In this document: positions 21,101-33,100 of the stretch, in pieces
Layout of the letters: each line of letters starts with the position of its first letter
How positions within the stretch are numbered: the stretch's first letter is position 1
Assembly (NCBI RefSeq): GCF_963924675.1
Contig: NC_089238.1
Coordinates: forward strand, 59,426,799-59,490,798
Reading direction: 5' to 3'
Length of the DNA stretch: 64,000 bases
DNA from: Phocoena phocoena
Lineage: Eukaryota > Chordata > Mammalia > Artiodactyla > Phocoenidae
Translations under genes and position numbers: made by a program
Notes under the pieces: generated by a model
Told to the model about the DNA's origin: nothing
The model's input: only the letters and a program-made list of their open reading frames with translations
The model's database searches: none

Positions 21101-24100
21101 CTAACGTGTACAGCCCTTAGCCCATGCCAGGCGTACGGTACTCAGCAAATGTTGATACTACATCGTGTTGACAGCCAAGAACTTCAATAGAAACGTGTGA
21201 CCCTAAGTGGATGAGAGGCGTTTCTAGGGGCTGGTACACCTCTCTCCCCCTGGGGAGTGGGAAGACACCCTTCTGTGACTTAATGGCTGGGACTGTCCTC
21301 TTTGCTGGCTCTTGGGTGAGTTTCCTTGGCCTTAGATTAGAAATCATCTTTCCTACCTCATTCAGACGGGTTTTTGAAAATCGGTTTTATTGAAATGTAA
21401 TTTATACGTAATAAATGCGCCTGTTTTAAGGGTATAGTTTGAGTTTCGCAGCATAACGTACTGTGCAACTGTGTTGTAAAATAGAATTTATTAGTGTCTT
21501 GGGGTCAGGGACCACTTTGACAATCTGATAGAAAACCACATAAGCTTTTAAAAACTATCAGGATTTATTCTATATCATTGAAAAGTTTTAGCGAGGAAGA
21601 TTATTCTTTTCTGAAGAATCACATGTTTATGTCTCTCTGTTTTCATGTACAATATAGTGGCCAGTCTCTGAAATAAATCTAGATTGGAAGAAATCTAAAT
21701 TGTGTAATTAAATAAAAGCAAACTTGTTCCAAAGTAAAAGCGTCATTGATGAGGTTGCTCTTGTTTGACTGGAATAAGAACTGGACGTTGTTTGTTGACC
21801 GTCGACTCGCGGACATGGGTCACCTTCATGTTTGTAGCCCAGTTCTGCTGGCAGCAGGAGCCAGACCCTGGATTCACGTTCACAAACGCATTTGGTAACA
21901 GGTGGTATTGGAACCCCTGTAGATTTTTTCACTGCTCGAGGGCACATTTGGTCGTGGATTACAATAATTTTCTAAGATTCTTCAGGTTAGCTTCACGTCA
22001 CATCACTTCTTTTGTCCTCAAGTCTGTGAGAAAACCTTTAGCAGAGGTGGCCTCACCCATGCCAGTTTCTACCTACTGAAAGATGGTAGAAAGATGAGGC
22101 TTTGTCATCCCCGACTGCATGCCAGAGAAGAACTTCCTCAGTAATGTAAAGTTTTAATGTTTTCCCTCTTTTAATAGTAAAAATAACTTTTTTTTTCCAG
22201 TAGCCTTAGGGGCCCGAAAACGAAAGATGTTTTTTGTTTTGTTTTGTCTTTTCGGCCACACCGTGTGACTTGTGGGATCTTAGTTCCCCGACCGGGGATC
22301 AAACCCGGGCCCAGCAGTGAAAGTGCCGCGTCATAACCACTGGACCGCCAGGGAAGTCCCCGAAAGGCTTATTTTTACAGAGCCAAAAACAGTCTCTCAG
22401 TAAACCAAGCAGTGGATGAATGGAAACAAAAGTAAGATTTCAGCTTCTAGCCGTGGCAGAATAACTGGTACTCGAGCCGCCTTCTTGCCCTGAATAACTA
22501 TCAAACTAGCAAAATGCATGAGTGAACTGTTTGCAGACATTAGACCACAAGCACTGCAGGTCCGAGGTCCCCTGGCCCCCTGTGCCGGCTTTCTGACTGG
22601 AGACACTCTCCAGAGATGAGCACAGGGAGGCTGGCCCAGCAGATCGTGGAGCTCCTGCTGAGCCAGGGAGCAGGTCAGATGTGGGGTCTGTAGAAGTGGC
22701 TGGAGTTAAGGGGGAGGGGTGCTGGAGAGAAGGAGTTCCGGAAACCTGCTCGGAGTCTTGGGCTCGATACTAAGGTGTACTGGCCCAAAATGATAAATAA
22801 ATAAATTTATTTTAAAAAATTATAAAAAAATCGTAATACAATACCCCTGTGCACCCACCAGTATGGCCAAAATGAGAGCAGCTCGAGGCTGCTGGGGCAG
22901 CAGCCTTGGCGGGATGAAATTGTCCGACCGTTGGAAACAGGCCTGGCAATTCAGCACAAACCTGACGCCTCACACCCCAGCAGCCACTTGTGAACACTTA
23001 CCCAGAAGACTTCACAAATCTTCACAGCAGCTTAATCCACAGTAACCCCAAAACGGAAACAAAAGACTCCCAGTGGATAAACTTTATGTGGTATAACCCA
23101 TGCAAAGGAATACTAGTCACCAGGGACCAGGAGCTAACGCCTAATACAAGAGCGGGACAAGCCTCAGAAGCTGTACACTCCAGAAGACACTGACCGTGCG
23201 GGCACGGCGTCCTGGGACAGGCAAAGTCACAGTGGTGAAAACCCTAGGGTTCGCCAGCATCGGCAGGAGGCTTAGCTGGGGGTGGAATGAGGCCTGTATT
23301 TCTGGCATAACAGGAGAGTTTTGTCTCTTGATAAGAGTATAGGTTACACAGCTCTGCCAAAACTTGCCCTGTACATTCATTTCAAGAGATGTAAATTGTA
23401 CCACGGTTTTGTTTTGTTTTTTAAAGAAAAAGCTTCCTACCCCCCAACAGAGATCCAGCCCCTCCCCCGTCCTCACCGAAGTGTTCATGGTGCCTTGTCC
23501 TGGAGATTCCAGGGAGCACACAGGCAGCAGACAAGACCCTCTGGAAATAGGGACCCGTTTGGGACCTCAAAACTGATGACCATGGCAGCTCCTGGATTGC
23601 AAGTCAGATCGACGTCAGGACGCTGGACAGCGTGGGTAGCAGCGTGGGTGGCAGCGAATTGTGCTCCTTCCCAGAGCTCTTACCAAAGCTCCGCAGGGTC
23701 CTGCGTGCAAGTGTCAGAGTTTTGCTGTCCGTTGAAGTTGACCTTGGCATGGAGCTCCTTATAAACTGGAATTTCTGGAAACACCTCAAGCTTCCACAGG
23801 GGGCTCAAAAATGAGAATTTTTTTTTTTTTAAGGATGTGAGCATGACTTAATAAAAGTAAAGCAGTCCCGGGCTTCCCTGGGAGGCGTCACCAGTCCTGA
23901 ATGCTGGACAAAGCATGGGGCTGTTCCTCCGGGACCCCTGCTATGGAGAAGAACCGTCCGCGGGGCCCTCACTGCAGCTCCTCCCTTCGCACCGAGGTCC
24001 ACGGCGGGGCCTGGCCTCACGGTGCTGTCCCCACCGCGGTCTGCGTGGTGCTTTCGTTACAGAAAAAGATCTGTGAATTTGCTAGACAAGCAGGCGTCAC

Positions 24101-27100
24101 ACAGCCCTGAGCTTCATCCTTGCCGCGTGGGAACCTCCGCTGGTGAAGGTGCGAAACCAGGGAGCACAGACGCGCATGCGTCCCTTCCCTTGAGACTAAC
24201 GTCAGAGCCCCGGGCCCCGCGGGGACAGGCAGTGGCCAGTCGCTGAGGACTTCGCCCCAGTTTTTGTTTGTTTGTTTGTTTTGCGGTACGCGGGCCTCTC
24301 ACTGTTGTGGCCTCTACCGTTGCGGAGCACAGGCTCCGGACGCGCAGGCTCAGCGGCCATGGCTCACGGGCCCAGCCGCTCCGCGGCATGTGGGATCTTC
24401 CCGGACCGGGGCACAGACCCGTGTCCCCTGCATCGGCAGGCGGACTCGCAACCACTGCGCCACTAAGGAAGCCCCCCAGTTTTGTTTGGAAATCATCTTA
24501 GGGTTCTGGGGTTTAGAGTGGATTTTATTTTTATTTTTTTAGCTTTATATTTTTCAGATGTTCTGAATCTTTTATGTAGTTTTTAAAATTTATTTTTGGA
24601 CCTCGGTGAACCAGGTTGCATCCCTCTGATCTGGCTCGTGAAGCGTGGTGTTGGTACTGCGTGTCGCCTCCTTTGTTTGCTGATTCATTTACTAGCAGAA
24701 GGGCCAGAACTTGTCCCGTGACTTGTCCCTGCCACGTCTCCTCCAGAGCGAGGGTGTGAGTCTCCTGGGACCTTCCTTTCTGCATCGTGTTCCTGAGGCC
24801 TGCGTGTGCACACGAGCGTGGTTCATCCCTGTTCACCACTGTCTAAGGCTCCCCTGACGGATGCGTTACCATTCTTGTTACTGAGTATCTCCTGGTCCTG
24901 TCTGCTGGTGTAGAACAGCTGGCCGGAGTCCAGGTGGGAGGAGGGAAGAGTGAGGCATTAGCTGAGCATGTGTGTTCACCCTGGGGTGGTGCTTGGTAGG
25001 GGGAGAAGTTGTCCCGTGTGGGATTCCTCATCATGTCACCCTGAGGACAGATCCCGTAGCCACACAGCGCCCCAGCATTCTCTGGGACCATGACTGAAGT
25101 GGCCCTGGCCCCGCGCTGCTGAGAGGGGAGCGTCGTGGCCACTGGGCTACTGGACATCTGTGGTCCTCCCTCTACAACCTCAGCGACCTGGGAGGTGCCC
25201 ACCCACCTTCCCCCGCAACACGCGTGCATCTGAGAGCCACCTTTTCATTTGTGACTAGGACGCACCCGTAACGCCCTTGCTCCCCCATCTGTGTTTCCAG
25301 ATAAACATCGAGGACCTCGAGGAGGCGCCCGGGGTGAACGGGGACAGGACCGACTGTCTGCTCATCGACGCCGCAGCATCAGGGAACAAGAGGAGGGCCC
25401 AGCGTGGACACTCAGAGTCCAAGAAGGATGGCGACGTGACGGACGCGGCGGTTCCCCCAGAGCAGGTGCAGCTCCCCCTACACACCCCGCTGGCAGTCTC
25501 TGAGGGCCATCTTGTGAATTGCCCGGCTGCCCCCAGACTTCCTTGGGAGCCCTTATCAGATTGGCTTGGAGTCCTCAAGGCTGGTGGCGGCTGGCGAGGG
25601 GCCACAGTCCGGGTCCCCTAGACACGTCTCCCTGGCACGAGGCCTGCCCCCTCTGTTTTGGGAGAGCGCCCTTCTGCCCAGGTCGGGTGTGTTCTTTGCG
25701 ACTGTGTGTCTGCAGCTCGGGCCGGGTGGACCAGGGCCCTCGGTGGGTGCCCTTGAAGAGACACATAGTCCAGGTCAGGGTTGGGTGTGGTACCTGAGCA
25801 GCACGGTGAGGAAGGGGGTCCCTGTAGGAGGCTCTTCGTCCCTCACCCAGCAAGTGCTCACTGCGAGCCAGTCTGTGCCCCCCAGGGACCTCTGGTGCAG
25901 CTGGGCCCTCGACTGGTCTTGGGGTGCCGGGGGTCTTCCTCGAGGACCTTCACACTGATGGAAGGTGGTGGCCGGGGGAAGGCACGAGCGGTCTTGAGGT
26001 GGGGGGACTGCAGGTGTGGCGGCCTGCAGTGCGGAGCCCTGGGCTCCAGGCCGGCTGAGTGTGGCAGACAGTGGTTGACACGGTGACGGGTGAGAGCGGA
26101 GGGCAGGTGGGCGGAGGGTCCAGACCCCGTGAGTGGTCAGGGAGATCTCAGAAAGGTGGGGGCCAGCCAGCGTCAGGGAGACCAGTGGGAGGTGTCAGTT
26201 GCTGGAGAGAAGTGGATGTGTTCATAGGACATTCAGAAGGTGGACAGCCGGGCGGTGGGCCTGCTGCTCTGTCTTCCTGCAGCTGGCTGTCCCCCTGCAG
26301 CTGGCTGCTCTAGTTCTCGGATTTAAGATGTCATTGTGTCTTTCCATTGACCGAAATGAGCTTCTTTTGTCAGTCTAATACAAGTGGCAAACTCCGCAAG
26401 AAGAAAAGGAAACAGAAAAATAAGAAAAACGCTGCAGGAGAAAGCTCGGTATGTGTGGCTGGTGGATTTGCTCTCTGTGTTCTTTCCGGAATGTTTCTTG
26501 AGGTGGTGTTGAAAACATTTCGTTTTTTCTTGATATTTTATTTGACTAGTTCAGAGGTCAGGGGAAATTACCAAATTTGTTCCCTTTGATCCTTGAGGGT
26601 TAGAGCCCATCTCCGTGCTTTCCATTTTCTAGCAAACGTCCGAAATGATGCTCTTCCGTTGGCAGAGTCCCTTCCTGGTCTGTGATTCTGACTGTTCCTC
26701 TTACGAAGCATCTCTTCTTTTTTCTAAATGTACGTGCAGTACAGGGTGTTCAGATTGTATTGTCTTTCAGGAAGGAAACACAATATAATACTTGTTCTTT
26801 GTAAGAGTAAATCTTGCTATTGATGGTTACTTATAAAAGTCAGCAAGTCAGTGTGGTAGTGAACATGTCATTTGGGGACTTGCAGGAGAATGGGCTGGAG
26901 GACATCGACCGCATCCTGGAGAGGATTGAGGATGCCAGCGGCTCCAGCCGCCCAGGCCCGCCCCCACTGAGTGCCAAGAAGCATGTCCTGTACGTGGAGC
27001 ACAGGTGTGGCTTCGCCGAGTGAGGAGCGCTCGTCTTCGGGGACAGAGGGGAGGGGACGGGGCAGCCCTGACCTTCCAGGACCTTTCTCTAGCTCTGCGT

Positions 27101-30100
27101 GTCTGGGAGCGTTCTTTCTTGAGCTGCATTAAAGCTGCCATTCGGGGGTGAATTTTCCACCCCCTGTTCCTGTAGGTGCTTAATGAAGCCCTGTCCCTGC
27201 CGCAGACTGTTGCCAGCATTCAAAATCAGCCACCTTCCTTCCTAAGGCAGTGAAGACCCCTCGATCTCGTGCCCGGGCTCACGCTGCTCTGACTCGGCCT
27301 GGCGAGTGGTGGCCGGTCTCGGCCACGGGCCTTGTGGTTGCAGAGAAATCAGGCCTGCTGGAGAGCCGCTCTCCATGCTGGGTCCTTATGTGACTTCCTG
27401 ACATTCTCAGGATCGTTAACACACTCAATTTCATTTTTCTCTGTAAAATTTTCAATTCTCTAGACACTTGAATCCAGACACGGAACTGAAAAGGTATTTT
27501 GGTGCCCGAGCCGTCCTGGGGGAGCAGAGGTAAGACCAACACTGCTGTGTTCTCAGCTGAGGGAAGGGAGGGGAGGGTGTTCACAGCCACAGTGAGAAAG
27601 GAAGCCCGTGGGACCTGAAGGGGAGTCGAGGAGAAGTCGCGTGGCCTTGTCTGTGGGTGTCGGGCTCCATCACGCACCGCCTGCTCTCCCCCGCGAGTCC
27701 TAGTTTTACAAAGATTCTGAAGTTTGCGCTTCTGGCCTTGAAATCTTAGCCAGATTCATTTTTGCTTTTCGGTCGAGAGCAATACCGATGTGAGGTTTGG
27801 GTTTTGCGATAAGTTTGACCTTCGTGAACGTGAGTTCTGGTGGCTGGTGCCGTGCAGTCAGCGCCGCGGGGGCGTCCGGAGCATGGGGATCCCAGACCTC
27901 CCGTGGGAAGGGGGCTCTTCTGCCTGGGCTGCTCCCTCGCAGGGCCCAGCCCCGACTGCGGGAGCTTTCCCTCGGCAGAGGCTTATAAATGCTGCTTATA
28001 AAAAAGAGCTGCTTATTCAAGCAGTTCCGAGCCGTCACCCTTGCCTCCCACAGATAACCCTTCAAGGCTGTTTGCTGCGCGTCCTGGGCCCCGTGCACAT
28101 GTCTTGTTTCCTGGGGCCGTAGGTTTCTTCTATCTCTCACACGCCTGGTTTGCAGGCTGGGTCCTGAGCACCATTTACCCTGCACTACTGCGCCAGCAGC
28201 ATGGGGGGAGCAGGCTCCCAGGGCACAGGTGTCGGGGTGCACTTGGCTGCAGTGCCTGCTAGCACTTGGCGTGAGGGTGCCCGGGAGGGGTGTCATCCGT
28301 TGCCCCCCGAGAGTTGAACCCCTACGCCCCCCGTCTGCGTGCTGCTTCCTCCTCGGATCCATGGCAGGTGTAGGAGGCTTTCAAGTCTGTCATAATGTGA
28401 AGACGAAGAATAGTCTCTATGTGTTTGTGTTTTTGGTCTTTTTTGAATTGGGGTGTAGTTGTTCTACACTGTTGTATAGTCTCCACGTTTTTGGTCTTTT
28501 TTGAATTGGGGTGTAGTTGTTTTACACTGTTGTATAGTCTCCATGTTTTTGACTTCTGTTGTTTTGTTTTGTTTTGGCCGTGCCGCGTGGCATGAGGGAT
28601 CTTGGTTCCCCAGCCAGGGGTTGAACCCGTGCCCCCTGCAGTGGAAGTGCAGCGTCTTAACCGCTGGGTCGCCAGGGAAGCCCCTGACTTCTATTTGTTT
28701 GATTTTGAGTGAGGTTGAGGAATTTTTTCATGTCATTTGCTCACACTTTCCTTGTATTATTCATTGCATTTGCTGTACAATTTGCTTTTATTTTTGGTGT
28801 AAAGTTACTCAGGACAGAAGGGTCTCTGACTTTGTCTTCTTTTTTGGAATATTAATGAAAAACATTTTAACTCAAAATGTTCCCCTTTTTTACCTGTATT
28901 GCCCTGGGCTGGACCTTCCACCCCAACCCGCCCTCGCTTCCTTTGCGTCTGCCTGGTCTGTCTATACATGTTCGCCTGGTCTTATTTCTGTGCACATTAC
29001 ACTTATTACTAGTGGTTTGTTCATCGTAACGGCACTTACTGTTTTTCACAGTGTTACTGTAGTCGTTATTTATCACGTTTCCTTCCTTAAACAATGAAGT
29101 CCTGTGCATGGGCTACCTTGAGAAGCCGTGGTCCCCCTCATCCCCTCGGGACCTCCAGGTGCCGTGTGTGCTGCTCTCTGCCGGGTCCTCCCATCTGGAC
29201 CTCCTCTGCCGCTGGTGTCTACTCCCCCGTTGGTGCCCCACCTCCCAGTGGCAGCCTCATGGACGGCTCACTGCAGGGCTGGACCATCCCTGGGATTCCA
29301 TAGACAGGACAGTTCTGAGCATCCAGTTAATTCTCCTTTTTTTCACAATTACCAATTACCCAGAATCATCCCACATTTTAGTTTCCTTCAGATTTTGACC
29401 ATGGTTTTCTTGAAGAGTTGTTTTTTCTCCTGCAGTTTTTTACTTTTATTTCATCCCATTCCTAACACAATCCAGATTTTTACTCAATTTTTTTCTTAAT
29501 GAAATAGTTCATATTATCAGAAAAGGTATACAGAGTAATATACATGGGTCCACTTGGCCACTACTCAGCTCAAGAAATAAAGCATCGGTGATAGAGCAGA
29601 AAGCCCTCGGTGTGACCACGGCTGTGGGGAGGGGCTCGCACCTGCAGCAGAGACCCCCGGATGAGAGAGCCACGGCACCGAGCCCGGGGGAGGGAGCTGG
29701 GCCGGCCCCGCTGCCCGCTCGTGCCCCTGTGTCTGGCTGGCTTTCTTCCAGAAGCGTGTGGGTGTTTGCTGCTGATGCCCCATCTCCATTGCTTGTTGGG
29801 GTGGGGCCTCCCGAGAGGGCAGATGAGAAGGGCCCTCTGCCCCGCGCAGCCGCGTTGTCCATGGGAAGGCAGCTCATTTGTGTCCGCGGGTCACTGCCGG
29901 CTCGCTCTCACCTCTTTGTCTTCACATTAGGTTCTCACCTTCTGTTTCTTTTCTCCCTTTCCTAACGTTTTGCTGGACTACGGGTTTCCTGTTTTTCTTC
30001 CCTCTTCCGTGGTGGTTTGGTTGCTCGGATCGCAGTCTGCCGTCTCGTCCGGCAGGGTGACGGCCGTTGTCAAGGCGGTTTGCGTTCTGTCCTTGTCCTG

Positions 30101-33100
30101 CCCTTGCCCGCAGGGGTCCGGCAGCACGGAGGTAAAGCCGTACCCTGTCTGTTTCTCCTCAGGCCGCGGCAGAGACAGCGCGTGTACCCCAAGTGTACGT
30201 GGCTGACCACCCCTAAGAGCGCCTGGCCCCGGTACACCAAACCAGGTGAGGGCGCGGGGCTGCAGGGCCACGCCTCTGCGTGTGCAGAGCCAGCGTGCGT
30301 GTGTGCGGCCGAGGGCCCTGTGTGGGGCTGGGGGGAGCCCCCTGTCTGGGCACAGACCCCCACCCGCCGTGTGTTTTCTTGACCATGTGCAATCAGCGTT
30401 TCTCCACCTTCTTCCTTTGTGCTGTGGATCCTACGCCATAGGAAGCAATCGAGTTCATTTTTAAACGGTGATATTTTATATTTTGTTGCAAACTGGAGAG
30501 TAATTTAATAATAATTTAAAGAAAATTAACATTCATTTAATAATTTAAATTAGTGATTTAAAGAAAAACAGCAGCAGTGCAGAAAGGTTTGGGTGCAGGG
30601 TCGTGCCCTGCCGGGGGGGCTTGGCTGTGTGGCATCAAGGATCATGGGGCCCCGGGGCCTGGGATGCCCTGCGAGACCCCCTGTGCTCAGCGAGGACACG
30701 GGAAGCCATGGCCCTAGTGGGCATCTCACCCCCCTTTTCCTTCACTCCCATGTTCCCAGCAGTGGCCCCTGAGCACAGGCAGAGAGAGGGGCTCATTGCC
30801 ACGGGGTCCTGTAGGGCTGCCCTCGATGGGGCCTTTAGGAGGGTGTCGCCAGGGGCGTCCGGGACCCTGACCGGTCTCCTGAAGGTGACGAAGGGAGATG
30901 AAGTTGTCAGGCTCCCGAGAAGACCCTGGACCCCGTCCACCCAGAGTCAGCGCGAGAAGCAGAGAGAGGACGTCGTGGCTTAGCAGTCCCTGTCGCCTCG
31001 AGGCCTGGCGGTGGCCCCTGCGCCCTGTCCCACTCCCGCCTGCGTCATGGCTCTAAGCAGACTGTCTGGGGCTGACCGGATGGGGTGGGGGAGGCGGGCT
31101 GTGCGAGTCCCCTCCCTGTTGTCCTGGGATGTCGCTGGTGTGGCCCAAGCCACGGGCGGTCCGCCCTGCGCATCCTGACGCAGGCACCCCCCCACCCCAG
31201 GTCTGTCGATGCGGCTGCTCGAGTCTAGGAAAGGCCGCTCAGCCTTCGCCTTTGAGCACAGCGAGGAGTACCAGCAGACGCAGCACAGGTTCCTGGCCGC
31301 TGTGGAGTCCATGGAGCCCAACAACATGGTGGTGCGCGGGCACCCTGTGGGGTCGTGGAGGCGCGGCGCGAGCCGAGCTGCCGGAGGTGGGCCCGGGGCC
31401 TTCCTGGGCCTCGTCCCATCAGCTTCCTCCTGCCTCACAGGTCCTGCTGCAGACCAGCCCCTATCACGTGGACTCGCTGCTGCAACTCAGTGACGCCTGC
31501 CGCTTCCAGGAGGACCAGGAGATGGCGCGGGACCTCGTGGGTAAGGCCCAGCGGGCGGCCCCACCTCAGCTGTTGGGGATGTGGTGGGTTTGCCAGGATG
31601 TTCTTTAAGTAACAGCTTTATTGAGATAAAATTCATCTACCGTGAAATTCGCCCCTTTAGAGCCTACGGTTCCTTGGTTTTTAGTATATGCAGACTTGTA
31701 CAGCCTCATCTGTGTTGATTCTGGGTCACTTCCACCATGTGCGAAAGAAACCCGCCTCCCCTAGCCCCTGGCAACTGCCGGTCCGCCCTCTGTCTCTGGA
31801 CTTTCCTGTAAATGGAATCATGACACACGTCTCCATCTGGCTTCTGTCATTTACCGTGATGTCCTCAGTGTTCACCTGTGTGAGCCGTGTGTCAGGACGT
31901 CATTCCTTTTGTGATGATGTATGGTCCACGTTTCGTGGCCTGTTTCCACCCTCGGCTCCTGAGAATCAGCCCCTGGGGGTGCATGGGCTTCAGGAGAGGC
32001 GTGTGGTTCCTGCGGCCGGAGCGGGCGTGGCCAGGTCACACCTCTGGTTGACGTGATCCCCGTGGGCACGTCCTGGCCCGTCACTTTCCAACTCCTAGTC
32101 TCGTGGCCACCTCCCTTCTGGAGCTTTCCTCAGGAGCCACAGAGGACGGATTTGCAGCCACCGCGCAGAGGCTGACAGCCGCCCCGTGTCTGTCGCCTGC
32201 AGAGCGCGCGCTGTACAGCATGGAGTGTGCCTTCCACCCCTTGTTCAGCCTCACCAGCGGGACCTGCCGGCTGGACTACCGCAGGCCCGAGAACAGGTGA
32301 GCCGGCCACCCAGGCGTTCATAGGCGCACACCATCTTCCCTCGCGAGTGTGTCGTAGGCGTCACAGGTGACGTGGGTGCTAGGGTGGGCGCGGGGGGGGC
32401 AGGTGCCACGGGACTGTCCACGAGGGGTCCCGCTGGGGTCCCAGGGCTTCGCGCCATGTTTAAAGCTTAAATGCAGGAGGGCTGGACCTGAGGGTGGACG
32501 GATCAGGCTGGCCTGGGGTTTAAACTTGTCCACGATAGGAGGGAGCCTCGCCAGCCACCTCACCGCCATGGGACCTGTAGTCGTGTTTCCTTGCGTGTTT
32601 GGACTCAGTCCGCAGCCCACGCGTTTGGGATCCTCGGGAACGCCTTGCGGGCAGCAGCGTGAATGCAGCCCCACCGTGTTCCTGTCACGCACGCCCGTGG
32701 GACCCTCTTCCTGCAGACTCTCTTGCCCCGAAGCCCCCCCCCCAGCTCTCAGCAGCGCAGGCCTGAGCGGATACCGCGGCCTCGCTGCTGACCTCAGCCT
32801 CTAGCCTCTCACCCACCGCCTGCTCCTCAGGGCCCTACGGGCGTGGGCACGCTCTCCGCTCCGGGCGCCCCACCCACCCCACCGTGGTCTCCGGCCGTCC
32901 TGGGTCATGTCCCTTGTAGGATGTGTTCTTCGGCTTGGGGGCTGTCGTGGGCCCCAGGGCACAGTGACCCCCACTGCACAGATTGTCTGCAGGGTGTGTG
33001 GGGTCAGAATTTTCTCTCTTGCTTCTAGTTGTGTGAGCTTTGTCTCTCCAATGAAATTCTTAGTTCTTTGCGATGCTATAAAATACTAACGTTCCCAGGC

